This document shows positions 18,891 to 25,507 of a DNA stretch of 46,914 nt, piece after piece. Source of the DNA: Chitinophagales bacterium (lineage in GTDB: Bacteria > Bacteroidota > Bacteroidia > Chitinophagales > JADIYW01). The notes beneath the pieces are model-generated. The model searched no databases, was not told where the DNA came from, and was given only the letters and a program-made list of their open reading frames with translations. Location of the stretch: positions 1 to 46,914 of the forward strand of contig JADKZZ010000069.1 in assembly GCA_020848475.1 (NCBI GenBank), written 5' to 3'. The position numbers and the translations under genes are program-made. The number at the start of each line of letters is the position of its first letter. Position 1 is the first letter of the stretch.

Positions 18891-20375
18891 ATGCAAGAGC
18901 AAGAAATTAAAGAAGATGAATCTGTGAAAAATTTAGAGACAGACGCGAACGATGGTGCACCTAAAAAGGAAAAAAAGGAACGCACACGCATTGCGCGTAA
19001 AGTGGCAGAAAAGGTAGTGCCTGCCAAGAAAACAAAAGAAAATGTAGATGCAGAGAATAAACAATCAGCGCCACACAAAAAAGCAGAAATTCAACAATCA
19101 GTTATCCAAGAAGAAGTAGCAGCAGAAGTAGAAGAAAAAATACAAGAAGAAACACATATTGAACCATCAAGAGAAAGTGTGGCAGACATCATACATGCTA
19201 TTGAGCAAAATGATGAAGTGGCGCTTCCTGAAGAAAAAAAGATAGATTTTAATATAGATTTAGATGGTGTTATTCTAGGCGAAGGTGTGTTGGAAATTAT
19301 ACCAGAAGGCTATGGTTTTTTGCGTTCCTCAGATTATAATTATTTGTCATCTCCTGATGATGTGTATGTGTCGCCATCACAAATAAAATTGATAGGTCTA
19401 AAAACTGGAGATACTATTGTCGGTAACATTCGTCCACCAAAAGAGGGCGAGAAATATTTTGCACTTTTGCGTGTAGAATCTATCAATGGCAAAACGCCAC
19501 AAGAAATACGTGATAGAGTGCCATTCGATTATTTGACGCCATTGTTTCCTACAGAAAAATTAGACTTATTTCAAGAGGCCAATAATTACTCTACACGTAT
19601 TGTCGATTTATTTACACCTATCGGGAAAGGACAACGTGGTATGATAGTAGCGCAGCCAAAAACTGGTAAAACGATGTTGCTGAAAGACATTGCCAATTCT
19701 ATTGCCAAGAACCATCCAGAAGTATATTTAATTATCTTATTAATAGATGAACGCCCTGAAGAGGTAACAGATATGCAACGCAGCGTGAAAGCCGAAGTAG
19801 TCGCATCGACCTTCGATGAGCCAGCAGATAGACATGTGAAAGTAGCGAGCATCGTGTTGCAAAAAGCAAAACGACTAGTAGAGTGCGGTCATGATGTAGT
19901 AATCTTATTAGATTCCATTACACGCTTAGCACGAGCTCACAATACAGTCGCACCATCGTCGGGCAAGGTGCTGTCTGGTGGTGTGGAGGCAAATGCCTTG
20001 CATAAGCCTAAGCAGTTCTTTGGCGCAGCGCGTAACATCGAAAACGGTGGCTCACTAACCATTATAGCAACAGCATTAACAGATACAGGCTCAAAAATGG
20101 ACGAAGTAATTTTTGAAGAATTTAAAGGTACTGGTAATATGGAATTGCAATTGGATCGAAAATTATCGAATCGTAGAATTTTCCCAGCTGTTGACGTGGT
20201 AGCTTCCTCGACACGAAGAGATGATTTGTTGTTAGACAAAGATGTATTACAAAAAATGTGGATTTTGCGCAACCATTTAGCAGATATGAACTCAGAAGAG
20301 TCCATGAAATTCTTATTGCAACAGATGAAAGGCACTAGAAGCAATGAAGAATTCTTGCTGACAATGAACCGATAA
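18891..20375 (+). CDS. rho: Transcription termination factor Rho
   Basis: 494 residues. The first ~125 are a charged, Lys/Glu-rich low-complexity stretch. The primary RNA-binding cold-shock-like domain follows ([41 protein letters not shown], about 127-200). The RecA-like motor comes next, with Walker A in [14 protein letters not shown] near residue 255, Walker B in [14 protein letters not shown] near 340 and the RNA-contacting [20 protein letters not shown]. The short N-terminal helical Rho_N domain that normally precedes the RNA-binding domain is not seen in the protein or in the 230 bases upstream. The protein should still be an active hexameric helicase. The ATG at 18891 is the first standard start in the frame. 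Confidence 0.95.
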   Translation: MQEQEIKEDESVKNLETDANDGAPKKEKKERTRIARKVAEKVVPAKKTKENVDAENKQSAPHKKAEIQQSVIQEEVAAEVEEKIQEETHIEPSRESVADIIHAIEQNDEVALPEEKKIDFNIDLDGVILGEGVLEIIPEGYGFLRSSDYNYLSSPDDVYVSPSQIKLIGLKTGDTIVGNIRPPKEGEKYFALLRVESINGKTPQEIRDRVPFDYLTPLFPTEKLDLFQEANNYSTRIVDLFTPIGKGQRGMIVAQPKTGKTMLLKDIANSIAKNHPEVYLIILLIDERPEEVTDMQRSVKAEVVASTFDEPADRHVKVASIVLQKAKRLVECGHDVVILLDSITRLARAHNTVAPSSGKVLSGGVEANALHKPKQFFGAARNIENGGSLTIIATALTDTGSKMDEVIFEEFKGTGNMELQLDRKLSNRRIFPAVDVVASSTRRDDLLLDKDVLQKMWILRNHLADMNSEESMKFLLQQMKGTRSNEEFLLTMNR

Positions 20376-20376
20376 C

Positions 20377-20396
20377 AATTAGATAATTAACTAATT
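20377..20396. repeat. 20-base near-palindrome after rho
   Basis: AATTAGATAATTAACTAATT differs at two positions from the perfect palindrome at 2325-2344. It begins one base after the rho stop codon. It may be a dispersed 3'-end element; the evidence is only the two copies in this window. Confidence 0.35.
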
Positions 20397-20440
20397 AGCA
20401 AAATAGCACATAAAAAAATAGACTTTTTAATACTATTTTG

Positions 20441-20448
20441 TATCTTTG
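20441..20448 (+). promoter_or_regulatory. Candidate -7 box for rpmH-rnpA
   Basis: TATCTTTG followed by C is an exact match to the strong Bacteroidota -7 box. It lies 67 bases before the end of the short AT-rich leader that precedes the rpmH ATG. Confidence 0.6.
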
Positions 20449-20514
20449 CAGTCCGAATTTTAGCAGAATAATGCTGGAAATCAACAATTATAATAATTTT
20501 AGAATTGAAATAAG

Positions 20515-20670
20515 ATGAAAAGAACGTTTCAACCATCGGTAAGAAAAAGAAAGAACAAACACGGTTTCCGTGAGCGTATGGCGACTAAAGGTGGTCGTGC
20601 TGTATTGAACGCACGTCGTGCGAAAGGAAGAAAAAAATTATCAATTTCTGACGAAAGAAAAGGAAAATAA
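20515..20670 (+). CDS. rpmH: 50S ribosomal protein L34
   Basis: A 51-residue gene too short for the ORF track. It begins [18 protein letters not shown] and continues [22 protein letters not shown], the unmistakable basic L34 sequence. Like its homologues it sits directly before rnpA, and its TAA stop (20668-20670) overlaps the upstream end of the rnpA frame. A strong -7 box is present 67-74 bases upstream. The C-terminus [11 protein letters not shown] is slightly longer than in enterobacterial L34, as is common in Bacteroidota. Confidence 0.97.
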   Translation: MKRTFQPSVRKRKNKHGFRERMATKGGRAVLNARRAKGRKKLSISDERKGK

Positions 20671-21071
20671 TAGCTGGAACAAGTAAACATCAACGGCTTA
20701 GCTTCACTAAAGAAGAACGACTAAAAAGCAGAAAACGCATAGACGAACTTTTTAGCGAGAAAGCCTTTGTGCAAAACCAACTTATTAGAATATACTTTAA
20801 ACAAGTAGAACTGAATTGCGCCTTTCCGGCGCAATTTGCTTTTGCAGCACCTAAGAAAATATTTCCAAATGCTGTAGATAGAAACCGTTTAAAAAGACTC
20901 ATGCGCGAAAGCATGCGCTTACAAAAAACCGAGTTTTACAAAATACTTCAAGAAAAAGACATACAGATAGTTTTGCTATTGAGCTATCATGCAAAAAAAA
21001 TACACGATTATAAAGAAGTGGATGAAGCTGTAACTAAGTTGCTGAAAAAATTAGTTATTGAGTTAGGATGA
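20670..21071 (+). CDS. rnpA: Ribonuclease P protein component, unusual start
   Basis: The conserved core is clear: RLSFTKEERLKSRKRIDELF, then FAFAAPKKIFPNAVDRNRLKRLMRES, which holds the RNR-type motif that binds the P RNA. The protein helps cleave 5' leaders from tRNA precursors. The ORF track begins at GTG 20769 (100 residues), but that removes the conserved KEERLKSRKRIDELF segment. The frame is open upstream to about 20650, yet it has no ATG, GTG or TTG before 20769; the only initiation-like codons are two ATA (20667 and 20670) overlapping the rpmH stop. Start at ATA, coupling or slippage from rpmH, or a sequencing error are all possible, so the left boundary is uncertain. Confidence 0.85.
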   Translation: MAGTSKHQRLSFTKEERLKSRKRIDELFSEKAFVQNQLIRIYFKQVELNCAFPAQFAFAAPKKIFPNAVDRNRLKRLMRESMRLQKTEFYKILQEKDIQIVLLLSYHAKKIHDYKEVDEAVTKLLKKLVIELG

Positions 21072-21405
21072 TTTATTATATCTCCTGTTTACCTAATATT
21101 TTTTTTGCAATTCAATAATTTCCTTTAAATATTGCTGAATTCAAGTGATAAATGCAACTTTATTTAAAATAGGTTTATCGTTGTTAAAGATAGCATTTAC
21201 AAACTAAGTTCAAGCCATAAATGCAACAATAATCATCCCGTATAAGAAACAACTATAATTTCTTATCAACTTAGCAATTGAAATACCTTTTTTGAAATCT
21301 TACCGATTTTATTCAAATCATATACAATACTTAAAGAATGTTTAGAAATAGTCAGTAAAAAAACAAAAGAAATTAAGCAGAATAATGTGTGACAAATTGA
21401 CAAGG
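21072..21405. other. AT-rich intergenic stretch with a direct repeat
   Basis: There is no credible gene in the 366 bases between rnpA and yidD, although these genes often touch in other bacteria. The only structure seen is an imperfect direct repeat: TTCAAGTGATAAATGCAAC at 21140-21158 and TTCAAGCCATAAATGCAAC at 21209-21227, identical at 17 of 19 positions. Confidence 0.4.
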
Positions 21406-21434
21406 TAAGATAATTTATTATTATATTTATCTTA
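21406..21434. repeat. Inverted repeat directly before yidD
   Basis: TAAGATAA (21406-21413) pairs perfectly with TTATCTTA (21427-21434), three bases before the yidD ATG. It could be an operator or a weak hairpin that covers the translation start. Confidence 0.4.
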
Positions 21435-21437
21435 ACA

Positions 21438-21668
21438 ATGAAACTCAAACAAATTCTCATACTTCCATTTATCGCATTGATAAAAATCTATAAATATTCT
21501 ATTTCCCCACTCCTAGGTGAAAATAAATGTCGTTATCAACCATCCTGTTCTACTTATGCCATAGAAGCTTTGCAAAAACATGGATTATTTAAAGGCGGAT
21601 ATCTGGCAATAAAACGGATTTTATCCTGCCACCCTTGGGGCGGCTCAGGCTATGATCCAGTACCCTAA
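21438..21668 (+). CDS. yidD: Membrane protein insertion efficiency factor YidD
   Basis: 76 residues with the whole YidD signature: a hydrophobic N-terminus ([22 protein letters not shown]), [19 protein letters not shown] and the C-terminal [15 protein letters not shown]. It is a small peripheral inner-membrane protein that assists YidC-dependent insertion. Its place after rpmH-rnpA is the conserved one, though separated here by 366 bases. An inverted repeat lies immediately upstream. Confidence 0.96.
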   Translation: MKLKQILILPFIALIKIYKYSISPLLGENKCRYQPSCSTYAIEALQKHGLFKGGYLAIKRILSCHPWGGSGYDPVP

Positions 21669-21763
21669 TTCTCTTTGTATTTTTTAACCATTGTTACTAT
21701 AATTTTTTAGTAGCTTTAAGGTTTAATACCATTGAAATAAATGCATACGCTAAATAAAAGAAT

Positions 21764-23407
21764 ATGAAAAACGCTATCACCATATTTTGTCTTTGCTTGC
21801 TATTAAATGCTACCGCAGCAGACCAAAATCGCTACTTTGAAATTGCTAAAAACATGGAATTGTTTACACAATTGTATAAAGAGCTAAATACCTACTATGT
21901 TGATGACGTAGATCCAAATAAATTAATGACAGATGGCATTAATAAAATGCTTGACGGCTTGGATCCATTTACAAATTACATCACAGGAGCCGACTTAGAT
22001 GAATATCAATTCCAAACGACAGGCAAATATGGTGGCATTGGCGCTCGTATCTCTAAAATTGGCGATGGTGTTATTATTACAGATCCTTACGAAGGCTTTC
22101 CTGCTCAAAAAGCAGGCTTGCAAGCAGGCGATTTAATTGTAGAAATCGATGGTAAAGTGGCGACAAAATACAACTCTGACGAAGTCAGCCAATTATTAAA
22201 AGGAGAACCGGGAACAAAAATTGTGGTGAAGGTAAAAAAAGCAATTTCCAACGAAGAAAAAACATACACCTTCAACCGTCAAGAAATAAAAATTGAAAAC
22301 GTGCCTTACTATGGTATGGTCAATGATAAAATCGGTTACATCAAATTGATTTCCTTCACAGACAATGCAGCACAAGAAGTACAAGATGCATTGCGTAGCT
22401 TGAAAAAAAATCCAAATATTAAAGGCGTAATCCTAGATGTGCGTGGCAATGGTGGTGGCTTGTTGAATGAAGCTATTAATATTTGCAACACCTTTGTAGA
22501 AAGAGGCGTAAACATCGTGAATACAAAAGGAAAAATACAAGAAGCCAATTTTCAGTATTCAACAACAGGAAAACCTGTGGACATCGATATTCCATTGGCA
22601 GTGTTGACCGATGCTGGTTCAGCTTCAGCATCAGAAATCGTATCAGGTTCGATTCAAGATTTAGATCGTGGCCTTATTATTGGACAAAATACCTATGGCA
22701 AAGGCTTGGTGCAAGTAACAAAACCAGTGGCATACAAGGCCAAATTAAAAGTGACCATTTCAAAATATTATATACCTAGTGGCAGATGCATACAACGAAT
22801 CGATTATTCGCACAGAAGTGCAGATGGCATCGCAAGTGCATTGCCTGATTCTTTACGTAAGATTTATAAAACAAAATCAGGACGCATCGTTAAAGATGGT
22901 GCAGGCATTGAACCAGATATTAAGACAGAAGAAGAAAAAGTAGCTCCAGTAACTATCGCACTTTTTACCAATAATCACTTTTTCCAATTTGCAAATCAAT
23001 ATAAATATGATCATCAAACATTAAGAGATGGAAATAATTTCTCTTTGTCTGATGAAGAATATAAGCAGTTTACTGATTATCTAAAAGGCAAAGATTATGA
23101 ATATACAACTCCAAGCGAAGTGAAGTTAAATGATTTGAAAAAAACAATCAAAGAAGATAGTTACTCAGAAACAGTACAGCAAGTAATTACAGACTTAGAA
23201 TCAAAAATAAAACACGATAAATCGAAAGATTTAATTAAATATAAAGACGAAATAAAACATTTATTAGAACAAGAAATAGTAAGCAGATATACCTATGAAA
23301 AAGGTAGAATTGCCAATAGTTTGAAAGATGATGCAGAAATCAAAAAAGCCATTGAAGTTTTGTCTGACGTAGCGAAATATAAATCCATGCTTTCTGCACA
23401 AAAATAA
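21764..23407 (+). CDS. S41 family C-terminal processing protease
   Basis: 547 residues. Signal peptide MKNAITIFCLCLLLNATAA, so periplasmic. A PDZ domain covers about residues 90-165 (GGIGARISKIGDGVIITDPY, AGLQAGDLIVEIDG). The S41 catalytic core follows, with VILDVRGNGGGLLNEAI, the nucleophile region TDAGSASASEIVSGSIQD near residue 285, and the catalytic Lys in NTYGKGLVQ near 311. A helical C-terminal extension of about 150 residues follows. Relatives (CtpA/Prc) trim C-termini of envelope proteins. Its stop overlaps the tsaB ATG by one base (TAATG), indicating coupled translation. Confidence 0.93.
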   Translation: MKNAITIFCLCLLLNATAADQNRYFEIAKNMELFTQLYKELNTYYVDDVDPNKLMTDGINKMLDGLDPFTNYITGADLDEYQFQTTGKYGGIGARISKIGDGVIITDPYEGFPAQKAGLQAGDLIVEIDGKVATKYNSDEVSQLLKGEPGTKIVVKVKKAISNEEKTYTFNRQEIKIENVPYYGMVNDKIGYIKLISFTDNAAQEVQDALRSLKKNPNIKGVILDVRGNGGGLLNEAINICNTFVERGVNIVNTKGKIQEANFQYSTTGKPVDIDIPLAVLTDAGSASASEIVSGSIQDLDRGLIIGQNTYGKGLVQVTKPVAYKAKLKVTISKYYIPSGRCIQRIDYSHRSADGIASALPDSLRKIYKTKSGRIVKDGAGIEPDIKTEEEKVAPVTIALFTNNHFFQFANQYKYDHQTLRDGNNFSLSDEEYKQFTDYLKGKDYEYTTPSEVKLNDLKKTIKEDSYSETVQQVITDLESKIKHDKSKDLIKYKDEIKHLLEQEIVSRYTYEKGRIANSLKDDAEIKKAIEVLSDVAKYKSMLSAQK

Positions 23408-24108
23408 TGCATACAAACGAGCACCCTATTTATATCTTATGTATCGAAACGGCCAATGCTGTTACATCAGTTGCTATCGCAAAAAATGATATTTGCTTTG
23501 CTTTAAGAGAAATCAATACATCAAATAAAGCCGCTGACACACTGCATAAGCTTATTGAAGAATTGTTGCTATCGTGCGCGCTCACTTTTAATGACATTCA
23601 TGCCATAGCTTTAAGCTCAGGACCAGGTTCTTACACTGGCTTGCGCATTGCTGCTGCTGCTGCTAAAGGCTATGCTTTTGCATTGCAAATTCCTATAATC
23701 AGCATTTCCACTTTTCAGGCGATGTTGTTTGGCATACAACACCGTTACCATCAATTAGCTTATGATGTCTATGTGCCCATGATAGATGCACGCAGAATGG
23801 AAGTTTTTACGTCTTTTTTTAAAGCAGATGGACAGCTTGTTCAAGCCTATTCATCGCTTATTATTGATGATGAATTTAATACACTACTCGATAACACGAA
23901 AAAATATATTTTCTTTGGAAATGGCGCATTTAAAGTGCCACTGGCAAATATTATACCAACAAATGTTGTCTATACAGAATATATGCCGAGCGCTGCTGAT
24001 GTATGTGCGCTTGCCTACAAGCACTATACTACGCAACAATTTGTAGATATAGCTTATTTCGAGCCAAATTATACAAAGGCTGTATATACAACAGTTTCAA
24101 AGCATTAA
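23407..24108 (+). CDS. tsaB: tRNA threonylcarbamoyladenosine biosynthesis protein TsaB
   Basis: 233 residues of the ASKHA fold: LCIETANAVTSVAIAKND at the N-terminus and LSSGPGSYTGLRIAAAAAKG near residue 75, both typical of TsaB. With TsaD, TsaE and TsaC it makes the t6A modification at position 37 of ANN-decoding tRNAs; TsaB is the non-catalytic partner of TsaD. The other tsa genes are not in this window. The start codon overlaps the protease stop by one base. It has the short length of TsaB rather than TsaD and lacks the TsaD metal-binding histidines. Confidence 0.94.
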   Translation: MHTNEHPIYILCIETANAVTSVAIAKNDICFALREINTSNKAADTLHKLIEELLLSCALTFNDIHAIALSSGPGSYTGLRIAAAAAKGYAFALQIPIISISTFQAMLFGIQHRYHQLAYDVYVPMIDARRMEVFTSFFKADGQLVQAYSSLIIDDEFNTLLDNTKKYIFFGNGAFKVPLANIIPTNVVYTEYMPSAADVCALAYKHYTTQQFVDIAYFEPNYTKAVYTTVSKH

Positions 24109-24224
24109 TTTATGTAGATTTTATGGAAAATATATTATAACCAATGCAACCTTTTTCCCAAAATTTATTTCTTATAAAAAATTGGTATAAGATTTGAATA
24201 TTCGGATAAAGAAAAAATACATAA

Positions 24225-24557
24225 ATGAAATCTATGACAGTAAATAATAATAACCATGTACAACCTGAACTAAAAATTGACTTACAAATTTTACGTAAAT
24301 CTGTTTTAGTGCTACGTTCTGTCAACCATAAGCTTCGTCAGGAAATTATACAACTAATAGATAAAAATGGCAAAATGACGGTCACAGACTTATACATTAA
24401 ACTACGTATAGAACAGTCAGTAGCATCACAACATTTAGCGTTGCTTAGACGTGCAGGTGTAGTTGTCACCAGCCGCGACGGAAAATATATCTACTATTCT
24501 GTTGACCACGAACGTCTCGACGAAATTTCGAGATTGCTCTCAGAACTAGTAAAGTAA
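24225..24557 (+). CDS. ArsR-family winged-helix regulator (copy 1)
   Basis: 110 residues with an ArsR-type winged helix: LRSVNHKLRQEIIQLIDKNG, then the recognition helix region IEQSVASQHLALLRRAGVV and the wing SRDGKYIYYSVDH. The EQS-x-x-SQHL signature replaces the usual helix-3 metal site ELCVCDL, and the protein has no cysteine at all, so classical As/Cd/Zn thiolate sensing at that site is excluded. It closely resembles the next gene, 133 bases downstream on the same strand. The N-terminus (MKSMTVNNNNHVQPELK) is variable, and an ATG three codons further in is an alternative start. Its target and signal are unknown. Confidence 0.87.
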   Translation: MKSMTVNNNNHVQPELKIDLQILRKSVLVLRSVNHKLRQEIIQLIDKNGKMTVTDLYIKLRIEQSVASQHLALLRRAGVVVTSRDGKYIYYSVDHERLDEISRLLSELVK

Positions 24558-24601
24558 TATTCTACTTTTATAAACATTACTATCCATAATTTGTTTAAAT
24601 T

Positions 24602-24629
24602 AAATATTTTGAGAAATCTCAAAATATTT
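24602..24629. promoter_or_regulatory. Perfect 13-2-13 palindrome, probable ArsR operator
   Basis: AAATATTTTGAGA and TCTCAAAATATTT are exact reverse complements separated by AA. The site lies between the two ArsR-family genes, 24 bases before a -7 box and thus over the -33 region of copy 2. ArsR/SmtB operators are classically 12-2-12 inverted repeats, so geometry and place fit autorepression. Because an AT-rich run follows, a terminator for copy 1 is the alternative. Confidence 0.65.
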
Positions 24630-24653
24630 TATATTTTATTACAAATAATTCTA

Positions 24654-24661
24654 TATATTTG
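24654..24661 (+). promoter_or_regulatory. Candidate -7 box for ArsR copy 2
   Basis: TATATTTG is an exact TAnnTTTG match 29 bases before the ATG of the second regulator, directly downstream of the palindrome. Confidence 0.55.
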
Positions 24662-24690
24662 TAGTGAACTAAATCATAAAAAAAGATTTT

Positions 24691-25023
24691 ATGGAAAATT
24701 TTGAATTTAACACCGAGAAAATCGAGAAAGCAGCAGAGCTTTTGAGAGCCGTGGCTCATCACTTAAGATTAAAAATCATTAAGCTGATCCATGAAAAAAA
24801 AGAAGTGAATGTAAACGTAATTTACAACACACTTAAAATTGAACAGTCTATCACATCACAACACCTAAAAATTCTAAGAGGTGTAGATGTAGTTCGCACA
24901 AGAAGAGATGGCAAAAAGATTTATTACTCACTAAACTATGAACGTTTAGAAGCAATGCATCGCGGTATCGACTTGTTCGAAGAGTGGACACAAAATCGCA
25001 AAGCAGCGAAGAAGAAAAAATAA
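24691..25023 (+). CDS. ArsR-family winged-helix regulator (copy 2)
   Basis: 110 residues, paralogous to the previous gene over the whole winged-helix core: LRAVAHHLRLKIIKLIHEKK, TLKIEQSITSQHLKILRGVD and RRDGKKIYYSLNYERL. Like copy 1 it has no cysteine, so a thiol-based metal site is absent. The C-terminus ends in a basic AAKKKK tail that copy 1 lacks and that might add DNA contacts. It has its own -7 box and a palindromic operator candidate upstream, and a strong hairpin with a U-tract directly downstream. The AhpD-like gene follows; a redox-linked role is possible but is only context. Confidence 0.87.
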   Translation: MENFEFNTEKIEKAAELLRAVAHHLRLKIIKLIHEKKEVNVNVIYNTLKIEQSITSQHLKILRGVDVVRTRRDGKKIYYSLNYERLEAMHRGIDLFEEWTQNRKAAKKKK

Positions 25024-25048
25024 GTAATTTCTTTTTAGCTGAACATTT

Positions 25049-25090
25049 AAACTATTATTTGTCGTACTTTAGACAGATAATAGTTTTTTT
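25049..25090 (+). terminator. Strong hairpin with U-tract, abutting the next start codon
   Basis: AAACTATTATTTGTC (25049-25063) pairs with GACAGATAATAGTTT (25072-25086) with a single G-T wobble, and T residues continue to 25090. The next gene's ATG is at 25096. It is either the terminator of the ArsR gene or an attenuator in the leader of the AhpD-like gene. Confidence 0.75.
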
Positions 25091-25095
25091 ATTTT

Positions 25096-25449
25096 ATGGA
25101 AAAAGCAGTAAAAGAATTTAATGACTATCGTGCTAAAATGAACGAAGTGATTTTAGCACAACAAAATTTAACGCTCAATCGGTTTTTTAATTTAGATATG
25201 CATGCCTATGCAGCAGGTGCAATCGATGCAAAAACAAAAGAAATGCTTGGTTTAGTGGCTTCTATGGTGTTGCGTTGCGACGACTGTATAAAATATCATC
25301 TTGGAAAATCGTATGAAGCAGGCATTTCAACAGCACAAGTGTATGAAGTGTTTGCAATTGCTAACTTAGTTGGCGGTAGTATTTGCATTCCTCACACGCG
25401 TAGAGCAGCAGAATACTGGCAGGCATTACAAAGTAATTCATGCGTGTAA
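25096..25449 (+). CDS. Carboxymuconolactone decarboxylase/AhpD-like protein
   Basis: 117 residues of the AhpD/CMD helical fold. The core VASMVLRCDDCIKYHLGKSYEAG carries the CxxC pair and the nearby His used by AhpD-type peroxidase-reducing proteins. IANLVGGSICIPHTRRAAEYW completes the family signature. A thiol-disulfide role in the cytoplasm is likely; decarboxylase activity is not implied. No signal peptide. The start codon lies five bases after a terminator-like hairpin, so expression may depend on read-through or a promoter inside it. The gene is followed by polA after 58 bases. Confidence 0.88.
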   Translation: MEKAVKEFNDYRAKMNEVILAQQNLTLNRFFNLDMHAYAAGAIDAKTKEMLGLVASMVLRCDDCIKYHLGKSYEAGISTAQVYEVFAIANLVGGSICIPHTRRAAEYWQALQSNSCV

Positions 25450-25507
25450 GATTTAATACTTGAATATTAACGCATAAATTCATTAACGCATATACTCATA
25501 TTTAACG

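Noticed and set aside
18797-19078. Minus-strand ORF of 93 aa over the start of rho
   Set aside because: Antisense shadow of the Lys/Glu-rich N-terminus of rho; no recognisable domain.
19937-20344. Minus-strand ORF of 135 aa within rho
   Set aside because: Long only because it is antisense to a conserved gene; codon pattern and product carry no family signal.
20640-20680. Programmed -1 frameshift joining L34 to RnpA
   Set aside because: A-rich slippage is possible, but there is no classical slippery heptamer or downstream pseudoknot; kept only as one option in the rnpA finding.
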